NCBI GenBank assembly: GCA_036506155.1
Contig: DASXSF010000108.1
Span: forward strand, 62,001-126,000
Length of the DNA: 64,000 bases
Direction of reading: 5' to 3'
Source of the DNA: DASXRA01 sp036506155
GTDB lineage: Bacteria; Actinomycetota; Actinomycetes; Mycobacteriales; Jatrophihabitantaceae
This document shows positions 50,543 through 58,984 of the stretch, in pieces. Numbering within the stretch: the first letter of the stretch is position 1; each line of letters starts with the position of its first letter. A program made the translations under genes and the position numbers. Below the pieces are notes generated by a model. The model was given only the letters and a program-made list of their open reading frames with translations. It searched no databases and was not told the origin of the DNA.

Positions 50543-50631
50543 ACCGGCTCCTCCTCGCGCGAGCGCTCCTCGGCTCGCTCGTTCCGTTCCTCGGCGGCGC
50601 GTAGCGCCACCTGCGATGCTCGCTCACTCAT
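50539..50631 (-). CDS. 30-residue upstream reading frame ending at the dxs start codon
   Basis: Translation from ATG 50631 gives MSERASQVALRAAEERNERAEERSREEEPV, shown here in parts: MSERASQVALRAAEE, RNERAEERSREEEPV. Its TGA overlaps the dxs ATG (ATGA). It starts 12 bases after the methyltransferase stop and is very rich in Glu and Arg, since the DNA is made of GAGCG-type repeats. It may be a leader peptide that couples dxs translation to the upstream gene, or an accident of repeat sequence. I see no ribosome binding site strong enough to decide. Confidence 0.4.
   Translation of the reverse strand: MSERASQVALRAAEERNERAEERSREEEPV
50551..50575 (-). repeat. dispersed GC-rich element, related copy
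   Basis: Read on the minus strand: AGCGCTCGCGCGAGGAGGAG, sharing AGCGCTCGCGCGA(A/G)GAG with the copies at 11724 and 56058. It overlaps the end of the upstream frame and the ribosome binding site of dxs. Adjacent sequence (GAACGAGCGAGCCGAGGAG) is also GAGCG-rich. Confidence 0.45.
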
Positions 50632-50642
50632 AGCGGCAAAGC

Positions 50643-51836
50643 CTAACCGCGAGACAGCACCGCGACGCATTCGACGTGCTGCGTCATCGGAAACGCGTCG
50701 AATGCCCGCAACCCGGCGAGCCGCCACCCCGCGTCGAGCGCGACTCGGACGTCGCGGGCCAGCGTGGCCGGGTCGCAGGCGACGTAGCCCACCGCGCGCC
50801 GGGCGTGCGCCGCGACTGCGGCCATGACGTCACGGCCGGCCCCGGACCGGGGCGGATCGAGGACCACCACGTCAGCGTCGCCGACGACCTCGGCGGTCAC
50901 CCGCGCCCGCACGGCCCTTGCCTGCGGCAGGTCCGCCACGTTCCCTGCGGCGTCGGCGGTCGCCTGCGCCGACATCTCCACGCCGACCACCTCGCCGCCT
51001 GCTCCGACGGCCTCGGCGAGCAGCGCCGTGAACAGCCCCGCGCCGGTGTAGAGGTCGAGCACGCGCTCCCCTGGCTGGACGCGCACCATGTCGAGCAGCG
51101 CGCCGGCGAAGGTCTGCGCCGCGTGCGGGTGCACCTGCCAGAACCCGCCGGCGTCGACCTCGAACGTCCGGCCCGCGACAGTGTGCCGCAGCCGCGCCGG
51201 CCCGGATAGCAGCCGGACCCGGTCGGGCGGCCGCCGTCCCCGTGCCTGCCGGCCCGGCCCCGGGGCGCGACCCAGCACACTGCGAGCGCCGTCGTCGCCG
51301 CGCACCACCTCGATGCCGGTGAGGCCCGGCCGCGGCGCCGGCGGGTCGCCCAGGCCGGGGGCGCCCAGCGGGCAGAAGTCGATCGGCTCGATATCGTGCG
51401 AGCGGTGCCGTCGCAGGCCGGGCGTGCCGTTCGGGCTCATCGCCCACTGGACGCGGGTGCGCCAGCCGAGCAGACCACCGGGCAGCTCCTCCACCGTGAC
51501 CGGCACGTCCAGCTGCGCCAGCCGAGCGAACTGCTCGCGCACCACCGCCGCCTTGATCTCCCGCTGCGCCGCTCCGGACGCGTGCTGCCAGTCGCAGCCG
51601 CCGCACCGTCCCGGCCCGGCATGCGGGCACGGGGGCGTGACCCGGTCGAGGGACGGTTCGAGCACGTCGACCGCGTCCGCACGCCAGAACGAGCCGGCCT
51701 GCTCGGTGATCTGGGCCCGGACCAGCTCGCCCGGCAGCGCGTGCCGGACGAACACGACACGCCCGTCCGGATCGCGAGCCACGCAGTGCCCGCCGTGCGC
51801 CGGGGCGCCGACGCGCAACTGCACCAGGTCAGGCAC
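50643..51836 (-). CDS. TrmA/RlmD-like RNA methyltransferase
   Basis: 397 residues from a GTG that overlaps the permease stop by eight bases. TRAM domain at the start (LVQLRVGAPAHGGHCVARDPDGRVVFVRHALPGELVRAQI). An iron-sulfur cysteine set: CPHAGPGRCGGCDWQH plus CPLG (about 155). The SAM domain has VLDLYTGAGLFTALLAEAV, VVLDPPRSGAG and YVACDPATLARD with the catalytic cysteine of m5U-type enzymes. Methylates uridine in tRNA or rRNA; the exact site cannot be told. The linker between the domains is rich in Arg/Pro. Confidence 0.92.
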   Translation of the reverse strand: MPDLVQLRVGAPAHGGHCVARDPDGRVVFVRHALPGELVRAQITEQAGSFWRADAVDVLEPSLDRVTPPCPHAGPGRCGGCDWQHASGAAQREIKAAVVREQFARLAQLDVPVTVEELPGGLLGWRTRVQWAMSPNGTPGLRRHRSHDIEPIDFCPLGAPGLGDPPAPRPGLTGIEVVRGDDGARSVLGRAPGPGRQARGRRPPDRVRLLSGPARLRHTVAGRTFEVDAGGFWQVHPHAAQTFAGALLDMVRVQPGERVLDLYTGAGLFTALLAEAVGAGGEVVGVEMSAQATADAAGNVADLPQARAVRARVTAEVVGDADVVVLDPPRSGAGRDVMAAVAAHARRAVGYVACDPATLARDVRVALDAGWRLAGLRAFDAFPMTQHVECVAVLSRG

Positions 51837-53850
51837 GCTGCTCGGCGTCCGCCCGCTCGTCGACCGGCGATCGGGCGGAGGGCGGCCTGGCCGGCGGCTC
51901 CACCGGCGGCTCGGCGTCCGCCCGCAGCTGAGACGACGTGAGCTGCCAGGGCACGCTGGTCACCATCACCCCCGGCTGGAACAGCAGCCGGCCCTTGAGC
52001 CGCAGCGCCGACTGGTTGTGCAGCAGGTGCTCCCACCAGTGGCCTACGACGTACTCCGGGATGAACACGCTCACGACATCATGAGGCCGATCATGGCGCA
52101 GCTGGCGGATGTACTCGATCACGGGGTTGGTCACCTCCCGGAAGGGTGATTCGAGCACGGTGAGCTGTACCGGGACGTTGAGCCGTTCCCACTCCGCGAG
52201 CAGGGCCCTCGTCTCGGCGTCGTCGACGTTGACAGTCAGCGCTGTCAGCGTGTCCGGGCGGGTGGCCTTGGCGTACGCCAGGGCGCGCAGCGTCGGCTTG
52301 TGCACCTTCGAGACGAGCACGACTACGTGGTTGCGCGCCGGCAGCATCAGCCCGCGGCCCTCCGGGGTGAGCTCCGCGGCGACGTGCGTGTAGTGCTTGT
52401 TGATCGCGCGCATCACCGCGTAGAGGATCGGCATGGCGATGATCACCAGGTAGGCGCCCTTGGTGAACTTGGTGGCCACGACGATCACCAGTACCAGTCC
52501 GGCCACGCTCGCACCGAACGCGTTGATCGCCCGGGAGCGCACGATGCGCCGCCGTTCCTGGGGATCGCGTTCGGTGCGCAACGCGCGGTTCCAGTGCCGC
52601 ACCATGCCGGACTGGCCAAGGGTGAACGACGTGAACACGCCCAGGATGTAGAGCTGGATCAGGTGGGTGACGCTCGCGTGGAAGATGTAGATCAACGCGC
52701 CGGCGACGACCGCAAGGAAGATGATGCCGTTGCTGTACGCGAGCCGGTCGCCACGCGTGTAGAGCTGCCGGGGCAGGTTCTTGTCCTGGGCCAGGATGGC
52801 GCCGAGCAGCGGGAAGCCGTTGAACGCGGTGTTGGCGGCCAGCACCAGGATCAGCGCGGTCGCCGCCTGTATGTAGAAGAAGCCCACCGAATGCGGACCG
52901 CCGAACACCGCCGCGGCCACCTGGGCGATCACCGTGCGCTGCGGGGTGTTCGTGCAGTCCGGGAAGCCGATCAGGTCGCACGAATTCGTGGTGATGCGCA
53001 CCTTGCTGATGAGCGCAAGAGCCGTGAGGCCCGCGAACATCAGGGACGCCATGGTGCCCATCATCAGCAGCGTCACCTGGGCGTTGCGTGCCTTCGGCGG
53101 CCGGAACGCCGGCACCCCGTTGGCGATCGCCTCGACGCCGGTAAGGGCCGTGGATCCGGATGAGAACGCGCGCAGGGTCAGGAAGCAGAGGGCGAGGAAA
53201 CCGAGCGACCCGTATCCCGGCTGCGCCTGCACGCCGTAGTGGGCTGACTCGGCGACGGGTGCGTCACCTATGGCCGTGCGGAATAGGCCCGTCCCGAGCA
53301 TCACGAACACGCCCCCGGCGAACAAATACGTCGGCGCGGCGAACGCGAGCCCCGCCTCACGGAGGCCGCGCAGGTTCACCGCCGCCAGCAGTGCGACGAA
53401 GCCGAGTGCCATGGCCACGCGGTGCTGATTCAACGACGGGACCGCGGAGATGATGTTGTCCACGCCGGACGACACCGACACCGCCACCGTCATCACGTAG
53501 TCCACCAGCAACGCGCTCGCCACGATCACGCCGGCCGAACGGCCGATGTTCTTGGTGGCTACCTCGTAGTCGCCGCCACCCGTCGGGTAGGCACGCACCA
53601 GCTGGCGGTACGAGGCGACGACAGTCGCCATGAGCACGACCACCGCGAGGGCGATCCACGGCGTGAGGTACAGGTACGCCGTCCCGCCGACGGTCAGCAC
53701 CAGCAAGATCTCTTGCGTCGCGTACGCCACGCTCGACAACGCGTCGCTGGCGAAGATGGGCAACGCCAGCCGTTTCGGGAGCAGGGCGTGCGCGATGCGG
53801 TCCGAGCGCACTGGGCTGCCGATGATCAACCGCTTGGTGACCCGTGTCAT
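51829..53850 (-). CDS. KimA-like APC-superfamily potassium permease
   Basis: 673 residues from ATG 53850; the GTG at 53859 would add three. Twelve membrane helices (about 25-470), the first part with LALPIFASDALSSVAYATQEILLVLTVGG and YPTGGGDYEVATKNIG, typical of the KUP/KimA side of the APC superfamily, followed by a soluble C-terminal domain (about 480-660) with MPILYAVMRAINKHYTHVAAELTPEG and NHVVVLVSKVHKPTLRAL. KimA imports potassium and is inhibited by c-di-AMP. The TrkA genes next to it, divergent, support a potassium role. No c-di-AMP riboswitch was recognised. Confidence 0.88.
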   Translation of the reverse strand: MTRVTKRLIIGSPVRSDRIAHALLPKRLALPIFASDALSSVAYATQEILLVLTVGGTAYLYLTPWIALAVVVLMATVVASYRQLVRAYPTGGGDYEVATKNIGRSAGVIVASALLVDYVMTVAVSVSSGVDNIISAVPSLNQHRVAMALGFVALLAAVNLRGLREAGLAFAAPTYLFAGGVFVMLGTGLFRTAIGDAPVAESAHYGVQAQPGYGSLGFLALCFLTLRAFSSGSTALTGVEAIANGVPAFRPPKARNAQVTLLMMGTMASLMFAGLTALALISKVRITTNSCDLIGFPDCTNTPQRTVIAQVAAAVFGGPHSVGFFYIQAATALILVLAANTAFNGFPLLGAILAQDKNLPRQLYTRGDRLAYSNGIIFLAVVAGALIYIFHASVTHLIQLYILGVFTSFTLGQSGMVRHWNRALRTERDPQERRRIVRSRAINAFGASVAGLVLVIVVATKFTKGAYLVIIAMPILYAVMRAINKHYTHVAAELTPEGRGLMLPARNHVVVLVSKVHKPTLRALAYAKATRPDTLTALTVNVDDAETRALLAEWERLNVPVQLTVLESPFREVTNPVIEYIRQLRHDRPHDVVSVFIPEYVVGHWWEHLLHNQSALRLKGRLLFQPGVMVTSVPWQLTSSQLRADAEPPVEPPARPPSARSPVDERADAEQRA

Positions 53851-53975
53851 AACGCTCACGCGTGCACGATACGGCGCCATGCTGGCCGCCCGGTCGCCTC
53901 CGCTGCGATCCTTTGTGTAGCGTCGCGGCACGGGGGCAGCGCGGCCACATCGCGCAGGAAGGAGATGTGCCCGCC

Positions 53976-54644
53976 GTGCACGTCGTGATCATGGGATGCG
54001 GACGTGTGGGCTCGTCGCTCGCCCACCAACTCGAGCGCCGCGGGCAGAGCGTCGCCGTTATCGACATGAACCCCGACGCGTTCCGCCGCCTCGGCGCCGG
54101 CTTCCGCGGGACCACCGTGACAGGGCTCGGTTTCGACCGGGACACGTTGGTCGCGGCGAAGATCGAGGACGCCGATGCGTTCGCGGCCGTGAGCAGCGGC
54201 GACAACTCGAACATCATCTCCGCCCGCGTAGCGCGCGAGACATTCGGCGTGCAAAAAGTGATCGCCCGCATTTACGACGCCAAGCGTGCCGAGGTGTACG
54301 AGCGACTCGGCATCCCCACAATCGCGACCGTGCCCTGGGCGGCCAACCGGCTGCTGCGGGCCGTGCTCGGGGAGGCGACCGCCGAGGTCTGGCGTGATCC
54401 GTCCGGTACGGTCGCCCTCGTCCATGTGACCCCGCACGAGGGATGGATCGGGCAACGCCTCAGCGACTTCGAGGCGGTTACCGGCGGGCGGGTTGCAGTG
54501 GTGACCCGGTTCGGTGTCGGCGAGCTGCCGACACCGTCGACGATTGTGCAAGATGGCGATGAGCTGCACGTCCTCGTCGCCGACTCACACGCGCAGATGC
54601 TGCGCGATCTTGCCGGGCAGGCACCGGAAGGAGCGCACTCATGA
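53976..54644 (+). CDS. TrkA-family potassium uptake regulatory protein
   Basis: 222 residues from GTG 53976 (AAGGAG 11 bases upstream); GTG 53967 is possible but too near that site. The RCK_N domain has the NAD fold HVVIMGCGRVGSSLAHQLERRGQSVAVID, followed by the RCK_C domain (VWRDPSGTVALVHVTPHEGWIGQRLSDFEAVTGGRVAVVTRFG) and STIVQDGDELHVLV. Such proteins bind NAD(H) or nucleotides and control K+ channels. It overlaps the second TrkA gene by four bases and is divergent from the permease. Confidence 0.94.
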   Translation: MHVVIMGCGRVGSSLAHQLERRGQSVAVIDMNPDAFRRLGAGFRGTTVTGLGFDRDTLVAAKIEDADAFAAVSSGDNSNIISARVARETFGVQKVIARIYDAKRAEVYERLGIPTIATVPWAANRLLRAVLGEATAEVWRDPSGTVALVHVTPHEGWIGQRLSDFEAVTGGRVAVVTRFGVGELPTPSTIVQDGDELHVLVADSHAQMLRDLAGQAPEGAHS

Positions 54645-55300
54645 AGGTCGCGATCGCCGGTGCGGGAGCGGTCGGTCGTTCCATCGCAAGTGAGCTCGTC
54701 GAGAACGGCCACGAAGTGCTGTTGATCGACAAGGACCCGGCCAAGGTCAATCCGCGGCGGGTCGAAGGCGCGGACTGGCTGCTCGGCGATGCTTGCGAAC
54801 TCGAAAACCTCCAGAACGCCAAGCTCGAGGATTACGAGGTCGTCATCGGCGCGACCGGCGACGACAAGGCGAACCTGGTCGTTTCGCTGCTCGCCAAGAC
54901 GGAGTTCTCGGTGCGCCGGGTCGTGGCGCGCATCAACCACCCGTCCAACGAGTGGCTGTTCACCGACGCCTGGGGAGTCGACGTGGCGGTGTCGACTCCG
55001 CGCGTGCTCGCCGCGCTCGTGGAGGAGGCCGTCGAGGTCGGCGACATCGTGCGCCTGTTCGGCCTGCGCGAGGGACAGGCGAACCTGATCGAGGTGACTC
55101 TGCCCGACGGCGCTCCCTGCGCCGGGTTGCCGGTGCGCGAGCTGGCATTGCCCCGCGACGCCGCGCTGGTGGCCATCGTCCGGGGCGCTCGGGTGGTCAC
55201 GCCGACGCCGGAGGAGCCGCTCGAGCCCGGCGACGAGCTGCTGTTCGTGGCGTTGCCGGAGACCGAGCCGGCGATCCGTGAGGCGGTCTGCGCGGTATGA
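54641..55300 (+). CDS. second TrkA-family potassium uptake regulatory protein
   Basis: 219 residues, ATGA overlap with the first. Same domain order: MKVAIAGAGAVGRSIASELVENGHEVLLIDKDPAKV (NAD fold), then the RCK_C part ANLIEVTLPDGAPCAGLPVRELALPRDAALVAIVRGARVVTPTPEEPLEPGDELLFVALPE. The pair would form a hetero-oligomeric gating ring, as reported for the TrkA pair (CeoB/CeoC) of mycobacteria. It is convergent with the DUF3159 gene. Confidence 0.94.
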   Translation: MKVAIAGAGAVGRSIASELVENGHEVLLIDKDPAKVNPRRVEGADWLLGDACELENLQNAKLEDYEVVIGATGDDKANLVVSLLAKTEFSVRRVVARINHPSNEWLFTDAWGVDVAVSTPRVLAALVEEAVEVGDIVRLFGLREGQANLIEVTLPDGAPCAGLPVRELALPRDAALVAIVRGARVVTPTPEEPLEPGDELLFVALPETEPAIREAVCAV

Positions 55301-55312
55301 CGGTCGCGTGGC

Positions 55313-56101
55313 CTATGCCGCGTCGGCGTTGAGCCGGTGCCGGGCCCGGCGCACCACCCAGAACGCGAAGCCGATCGCCGCGATGTAGAGCGGGTATCCC
55401 ATCGCGATGCGGGCCACCGCGAGCCAGCCGGTCGCGTTGTGCTCGAACAGCGCCAGCTGGACGACGCCGCGGGCCAGGAACACGAGCACGGCGGCCGTAG
55501 TGGCCAGCATGTAGGCGAGCAGCAAGCGCCGGCGCCGGTACCAGGGAACCGAGCCCTCGTGGGGTGTGGGGTCGAGGAACTCCCAGAGCAGACCGACCGC
55601 GGGTCGGCGGACCACGAGGGTGGCCGCAAGTGCGCCCGCGTACACGAAACTGCTCCAGATGCCGAGCAGGAAGTAGCCCTTGGCCTGGCCGGTGCGCGCG
55701 GCGATGAGGGAGGCGATCACGACACCGAGCAGGCCGGTCAGCGCCTGCTGCACCGACTGGCGCACGGCCAGCCGATACCCCGCAAGCAGGAACGCGGAGC
55801 CCACCGCGGCCACGATCGCCCAGCGCAGGCTCGCCACCGCGTTGACCACGACGAACACCACGGTCGGAATCGCCGTGATCACCGTGCCGGACCAGCCGCC
55901 GATGCTGTTCAGCATCTGCTGGCGGTAGAACTCCCGCGAACCGGGCCGCGGATTTTCCTCCCTGCCGTTCGCGAATCCTCGTCCCCAGCGCTCGCTCGGC
56001 TCGGGTGGGCCCGATTCTCCGCTCGCGCCCGCCGGCTCGGCCGCTTCGCGGCGGCGGGGTTCTTCGCGCAAGCGCTCATCGCGTGTCTCGTCGCCGGTCA
56101 T
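55313..56101 (-). CDS. DUF3159 family membrane protein
   Basis: 262 residues; the ATG overlaps the OB-fold gene stop (ATGA). A hydrophilic, Glu/Arg/Pro-rich N-terminus (about 1-50) precedes six membrane helices (VITAIPTVVFVVVNAVASLRWAIVAAVGSAFLLAGYR and onward). DUF3159 proteins are actinobacterial; function unknown. The first residues DERLREEPRRREAAEP are encoded by a dispersed repeat. It belongs to the dut - DUF3710 - OB-fold - DUF3159 run. Confidence 0.88.
   Translation of the reverse strand: MTGDETRDERLREEPRRREAAEPAGASGESGPPEPSERWGRGFANGREENPRPGSREFYRQQMLNSIGGWSGTVITAIPTVVFVVVNAVASLRWAIVAAVGSAFLLAGYRLAVRQSVQQALTGLLGVVIASLIAARTGQAKGYFLLGIWSSFVYAGALAATLVVRRPAVGLLWEFLDPTPHEGSVPWYRRRRLLLAYMLATTAAVLVFLARGVVQLALFEHNATGWLAVARIAMGYPLYIAAIGFAFWVVRRARHRLNADAA
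56058..56083 (-). repeat. dispersed GC-rich element, copy 3, inside the DUF3159 gene
   Basis: On the minus strand it contains CGATGAGCGCTTGCGCGAAG followed by AACCCC. It is read as codons 6-13 of the DUF3159 protein, so here the repeat has become coding sequence. Confidence 0.55.
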
Positions 56102-56460
56102 GCGGGAGACCTCAGCTCGTACCACGGGTTGTAGATCGCCAGCCTGCCGTCGTGGACTCCGACGCGGCCACGCGCCGTGAGGGTGCGCCCGGGCTCGATG
56201 CCGGCGACCCTGCGGCGCCCGAGCCATACCAGGTCGATGACCGCTGAGCCGTCGAAGAGTTCGGCCGAAAGGGTCGGCGCGGTCTCTTTTGGGGTGTAGA
56301 CGACGGCGCGCAGGCGACCGGTGACCGTCGCGATCACGCCGCGGCGCAGGTCACACAGCGGCACCGCCGCGCAGCGCTCGACGTCGGACTGGAGCTCCGC
56401 AGCGTCAAGAGTCTGCACATCGGCGGTAAGCCGCGATAGAAACGACAACCGACCTCCCAC
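56098..56460 (-). CDS. OB-fold nucleic acid-binding domain protein
   Basis: 120 residues from a GTG. The sequence (RRGVIATVTGRLRAVVYTPKETAPTLSAELFDGSAVIDLVWLGRRRVAGIEPGRTLTARGRVGVHDGRLAIYNPWYELR) is a single five-stranded OB barrel of the actinobacterial type found next to DUF3159. It may bind DNA or RNA; target unknown. Spaced 20 bases after DUF3710 and overlapping DUF3159 by four. Confidence 0.86.
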   Translation of the reverse strand: MGGRLSFLSRLTADVQTLDAAELQSDVERCAAVPLCDLRRGVIATVTGRLRAVVYTPKETAPTLSAELFDGSAVIDLVWLGRRRVAGIEPGRTLTARGRVGVHDGRLAIYNPWYELRSPA

Positions 56461-56480
56461 GCCGACAACAGTAACGCCGA

Positions 56481-57146
56481 CTACGACGGTTCCGCCTCGT
56501 CGCCGTCGGCGTCAGCCAGGCCCTCGAGCTGCTCCGCCGCCTCCCGCGGCAACTGCAGCGGCACCGGCTCCCGCACTGGCAAGGGGTCGCCGCCGCGCAC
56601 CACGACCGTGTTGCGGAACACGTCCTCGAAGGGACGTGCCTTCGACGCCTCCGTAGCGGCATGCCCGAGCAGCATGCCGCGCAGGAACCACCGTGGCCCG
56701 TCCACGCCCAGGAAGCGCACCGGTGAGTTGCCGCCATCGCCTTTCAGCGTGCCGACCAGCTCGGTGCCGAACGGACCGTCTTCGCGGTCTTTGGCCTGTC
56801 CGCGCTGACTCGCGACCGACTCACGGATCTCGCTGCGGACGTCGTCCCAGATTCCCTCGTTGCGTGGCGCGGCGAAGACACCGAGTTGCATCTGGCCATC
56901 CCGCGTGACCAACGTGACCGCCACGACTTGCTGCGCCTCGTTCATGTCCAGGCGCATTTCCATACCAGGTCGTACGGGGACCCGGAGGGCGCCGAGGTCG
57001 ATCCGGGCGAGCCCGTCGTCAGGTGCATCACGCACATCCCAAGGGCCGCTCGTCGGCGCCGGCTCGTCGCGGTGCCGGGTCTCCCAGGGCGGCGTGGCGT
57101 CGATCTTGGACTGCTCGGTGCGCTTCTGCCGGCGCCGCAACGCCAT
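56481..57146 (-). CDS. DUF3710 family protein
   Basis: 221 residues; ATG overlaps the dut stop by one base (TGATG). It has the DUF3710 pattern: GPWDVRDAPDDGLARIDLGALRVPVRPGMEMRLDMNE, VTLVTRDGQMQLGVFAAPRNEGIWDDVRSEI, RFLGVDGPRWFLRGMLLGHAATEASKARPFEDVFRNTVVVRGGDPLPVREPVPLQLP. Soluble, acidic C-terminus, function unknown, always or often beside dut in actinobacteria. Confidence 0.9.
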   Translation of the reverse strand: MALRRRQKRTEQSKIDATPPWETRHRDEPAPTSGPWDVRDAPDDGLARIDLGALRVPVRPGMEMRLDMNEAQQVVAVTLVTRDGQMQLGVFAAPRNEGIWDDVRSEIRESVASQRGQAKDREDGPFGTELVGTLKGDGGNSPVRFLGVDGPRWFLRGMLLGHAATEASKARPFEDVFRNTVVVRGGDPLPVREPVPLQLPREAAEQLEGLADADGDEAEPS

Positions 57147-57634
57147 CAGGCTCCTCCCTCACCACGCAGCGACGCGGCGCCGCCTGTCGACCCATGCCCG
57201 CCCATTCCGCGCTGGGACGTCGGCAGCGCGTCGACTTCGACGAATTCGCCGACCTCGACGCGCTGGATCACCAGCTGCGCTATCCGGTCACCGCGGCGCA
57301 GGACGATCGGCGCCACCGGATCGTGGTTGATCACGTTGACCTTGATCTCTCCCCGATACCCCGAGTCGACCGTGCCGGGCGCGTTGACCAGCGACATCCC
57401 GGTGCGCGCCGCCAGCCCCGACCGCGGATGGACGAACGCCGCGTAGCCGTCCGGCAGCGCGATTGCGATCCCGGTGGGCAGCATCGCGCGTTGCCCAGGG
57501 GCGAGGACGGCGTCGACCGTGGTGACGATATCGGCCCCCGCGTCGCCCCGCATCGCGTATGCCGGCAGTGGTACGTCCGGGTCGAGGCGGCGTACCTGGA
57601 CAGGCACCGGGGCCGCGCTCTCGCCGCTGGTCAC
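57146..57634 (-). CDS. dut: deoxyuridine 5'-triphosphate nucleotidohydrolase
   Basis: 162 residues from GTG 57634. dUTPase hydrolyses dUTP to keep uracil out of DNA. Motifs: AYAMRGDAGADI (I), HPRSGLAARTG (II, III region), NAPGTVDSGYRGEIKVNVIN (III), RGDRIAQLVIQRV (IV), and RGMGGHGSTGG (V), in the trimeric-enzyme order. The start of a DUF3093 gene lies 25 bases away on the other strand. Confidence 0.96.
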   Translation of the reverse strand: MTSGESAAPVPVQVRRLDPDVPLPAYAMRGDAGADIVTTVDAVLAPGQRAMLPTGIAIALPDGYAAFVHPRSGLAARTGMSLVNAPGTVDSGYRGEIKVNVINHDPVAPIVLRRGDRIAQLVIQRVEVGEFVEVDALPTSQRGMGGHGSTGGAASLRGEGGA

Positions 57635-57659
57635 GGCGGGCAACGTTACCCTTGCCCGC

Positions 57660-58151
57660 ATGGCGGCGGACGCGCAGCACAACGCACCGTCGGTGCTGTA
57701 TCGAGAGCGGCTGCGGACGCCGTGGTGGTGGTACCCGGTGGGGCTGTTCGTGGCCGGTTTGCTCGCCGCCGAGTTCCACGTCTCGGGGCTGCGGCTCACC
57801 GACTGGATACCGTTCGGCACCCTGCTGCCGTTTGCCGCGCTCATCGTCTGGTCGCTCGGCCGGGCCGAGCTCAAGATCGCCGGCGGCGAGGTGTACATAC
57901 GCGGCGCGCACCTGCCGCTGCGCTTCACCAGCGGCTGGGTGGCTCTCGACGGCGCAACGTTGCGTCGTGTCGTCGGACGTGAGGGCGATCCACAGGCGTT
58001 CGTGTCGATCCGGCCGTGGATCGGCCCCGGCGTGCAACTGTGGCTCGACGACCCGGACGACCCGACGCCGTACTGGGTGATCAGCACCCGTCATCCCGAC
58101 CGCGTCGTCGCCGCCCTGGAGCGCGCGCGCTCGCGTGCCCATGATGACTGA
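57660..58151 (+). CDS. DUF3093 family membrane protein
   Basis: 163 residues. Two adjacent hydrophobic stretches (WWYPVGLFVAGLLAAEFHV and TLLPFAALIVWSLGRAELKI) precede a soluble part with WIGPGVQLWLDDPDDPTPYWVISTRHPDRVVAALERAR. This is the DUF3093 pattern, an actinobacterial membrane protein near dut; it resembles the fold of PH-like domains and its function is unknown. It overlaps the SDR gene by 11 bases. Confidence 0.87.
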   Translation: MAADAQHNAPSVLYRERLRTPWWWYPVGLFVAGLLAAEFHVSGLRLTDWIPFGTLLPFAALIVWSLGRAELKIAGGEVYIRGAHLPLRFTSGWVALDGATLRRVVGREGDPQAFVSIRPWIGPGVQLWLDDPDDPTPYWVISTRHPDRVVAALERARSRAHDD

Positions 58152-58887
58152 GCGCTTCGCGGGGCAGGTCGCACTGATCACCGGTGCCAGCCGCGGCATC
58201 GGGCTGGCCGCGGCCCGGCGGCTCGTCACCGAAGGCGCCCGCGTCTGCGTCACCGCGCGCAAGCCGGACGGACTCGCGGCAGCGGTCGAGACGCTCGGTG
58301 GCCCGGCCCACGCGATCGCGGTGGCCGGCCGCGGCGACGATGCAGCACACCAGGCCGCTGCGGTGCGCAGGGCGATCGAGACGTTCGGGCGGCTGGACGT
58401 CCTCGTCAACAACATCGGCATTAACCCGGTCTACGGCCCGCTGAGTGCCCTGGACGAGTCGGCGGCACGCAAGATCATGGACGTCAACGTGCTCGCCGCG
58501 CTGCGCTGGGTGCGCGAAGCAGGCCCGGCCGGCATCAGTTCGGTCGTCAACGTCGCCTCGATGGCCGGGCTGCGTCCCTCGCCGGGCATCGGTTACTACG
58601 GGGTGAGCAAGGCGGCGGTGCTCGGACTGACCGTCCAGCTCGCCGCGGAACTCGCACCGCAAATACGCGTCAACGCCGTGGCGCCGGCCGTCGTCAGGAC
58701 CCGATTCGCGGCCGTGCTGTACGAGGGGCATGAGCAGGAGGCGGCCGGTCGCTACCCACTCGGCCGGCTCGGCGAGCCTGAGGACGTCGCCGCGGCGGTC
58801 GCGTTCCTCGCCTCGTCGGACGCCTCGTGGATCACCGGGCAGACGCTCGTGGTCGACGGCGGGGTATCGCTGGCTCCGGCTCTCTAG
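58141..58887 (+). CDS. short-chain dehydrogenase/reductase, FabG-like
   Basis: 248 residues from ATG 58141 (58144 possible). The SDR pattern is complete: GQVALITGASRGIGLAAARRL (NAD(P) loop, TGxxxGIG), VLVNNIGIN (NNxG), the Ser in VVNVASMAG and YYGVSKAAV (YxxxK catalytic pair), and DVAAAVAFLASSDASWITGQTLVVDGG at the end. Substrate unknown; probably a 3-oxoacyl or alcohol reductase. It is co-directional with DUF3093 and ends in front of a strong hairpin. Confidence 0.92.
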   Translation: MMTERFAGQVALITGASRGIGLAAARRLVTEGARVCVTARKPDGLAAAVETLGGPAHAIAVAGRGDDAAHQAAAVRRAIETFGRLDVLVNNIGINPVYGPLSALDESAARKIMDVNVLAALRWVREAGPAGISSVVNVASMAGLRPSPGIGYYGVSKAAVLGLTVQLAAELAPQIRVNAVAPAVVRTRFAAVLYEGHEQEAAGRYPLGRLGEPEDVAAAVAFLASSDASWITGQTLVVDGGVSLAPAL

Positions 58888-58924
58888 CGTCACCGGCCTA
58901 CGGGAAGCTCATCGCCGGACAAGG

Positions 58925-58958
58925 CAGAGCGGATCGAGCCGCAGCTCGATCCGCTCTG
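58925..58958. terminator. bidirectional hairpin terminator
   Basis: CAGAGCGGATCGAG (58925-58938), a six-base loop, then its exact complement CTCGATCCGCTCTG (58945-58958): a perfect 14-base stem between the ends of the SDR and DUF4193 genes. There is no T tract on either side, which is common for actinobacterial terminators. Confidence 0.88.
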
Positions 58959-58984
58959 GTAGTGACGCGCGTGTGTGCGTCGCC

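Noticed and set aside
53851..53975. Possible c-di-AMP (ydaO) riboswitch before the KimA-like gene
   Set aside because: The leader is short and none of the conserved ydaO blocks can be seen on the minus strand.
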